DNA of 27,620 nt from an uncultured Agathobacter sp. (GTDB lineage Bacteria; Bacillota; Clostridia; Lachnospirales; Lachnospiraceae). This document shows, one piece after another, positions 27,486-27,620 of the stretch. The stretch spans positions 1 to 27,620 of the forward strand of contig CAKRNE010000025.1 of NCBI GenBank assembly GCA_934365945.1, written 5' to 3'. Numbering within the stretch: the stretch's first letter is position 1; each line of letters begins with the position of its first letter. The notes below the pieces were generated by a model that made no database searches, was not told the DNA's origin, and worked only from the letters and a program-made list of their open reading frames with translations. A program made the position numbers and the translations under genes.

Positions 27486-27620
27486 AGAGATGGTCTTTGT
27501 ATGCGTAATATGGTCGTTTGATGATATGGGACTAGGAGAACAGGTTATTTTATCCGATAAAGGAAATAGAGAAACTGAGCAGATTATTAACATTGGAAAA
27601 GTTATAATTTTTTGGAATAG
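27486..27620 (+). other. Post-kinase region with a further 20-bp repeat copy
   Basis: 27496-27515 (TTTGTATGCGTAATATGGTC) matches the second upstream repeat at 15 of 20 positions and is followed by GTTTGATG as in the upstream array, so it is probably the activator array of the next gene. A frame open to the window edge starts at ATG 27490 or 27526, but neither has a good ribosome site, so I do not call a gene. Confidence 0.5.

Noticed and set aside
27490..27620. Frame open to the window edge after the kinase gene
   Set aside because: No ribosome site at either ATG, and the first 30 nt are the repeat copy; too short to judge.

Overview
The window looks like chromosome from a low-to-mid GC Firmicute of the class Clostridia, most likely a gut Lachnospiraceae (Agathobacter/Eubacterium rectale, Roseburia or a close relative). 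Supporting signs are the strong AGGAGG-type ribosome sites with TTG/GTG starts, a rubrerythrin whose rubredoxin domain is N-terminal, a DUF6128-type protein of the kind I associate with Lachnospiraceae, a clostridial 2[4Fe-4S] ferredoxin, an F-type ATPase with a sodium-type c subunit, and a secreted, membrane-anchored type I pullulanase. The species call is inference; there is no rRNA gene in the window.

Layout. 1-2.7 kb is AT-rich accessory DNA: a DUF4143-type ATPase cut by the window edge, a RhuM-Fic fusion and a NUDIX hydrolase, closed by a bidirectional terminator. 2.8-3.9 kb on the minus strand holds a Fur/PerR-family regulator followed by reverse rubrerythrin, an oxidative-stress pair. 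4.1-4.9 kb is a DUF6128-like protein of unknown function. It is followed by a 268-bp element (4871-5138) with long imperfect inverted repeats, internal hairpins and possible 5-bp target duplications. 5.2-10.6 kb is a complete nucleoside-salvage operon: udp-deoC-cdd-add-deoB-punA, ended by an intrinsic terminator. 10.6-11.6 kb holds a MerR-family regulator and a convergent small ferredoxin gene.

11.7-22.3 kb is one colinear block: a Sua5 (TsaC-type) protein fused to a YwlE-like phosphatase domain that has lost its catalytic cysteine, then upp, a dCMP deaminase (comEB), two AtpI/AtpZ-type membrane proteins, and atpBEFHAGDC. The order resembles the Bacillus ywlC-ywlE-...-upp-atpI-atp region. Two leaders in it are short-period tandem repeats (5-mer before upp, 10-mer before comEB). 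The c subunit carries every side chain of the Ilyobacter-type sodium site, so the ATPase is probably Na+-coupled.

22.4-25.1 kb (minus) is the pullulanase. It is divergent from an AgrA/AgrC-like pair (LytTR response regulator plus GHKL sensor kinase, 25.5-27.5 kb). The 436-bp divergent region is the most information-dense non-coding part of the window. It holds an AgrA-geometry direct repeat (9 bp, 12-bp gap, 9 bp) beside a good promoter, a 17-bp hairpin, and a run of about 20-bp direct repeats. Those repeats reappear just after the kinase gene, which suggests a self-contained regulatory circuit whose signal and further targets lie beyond the window.

Working together: the udp-punA operon and upp/comEB/cdd recycle nucleosides and bases and feed ribose and deoxyribose phosphates into central metabolism; the ATPase, ferredoxin and rubrerythrin reflect anaerobic energy conservation and peroxide defence; the pullulanase opens alpha-1,6 branches of starch or glycogen at the cell surface.
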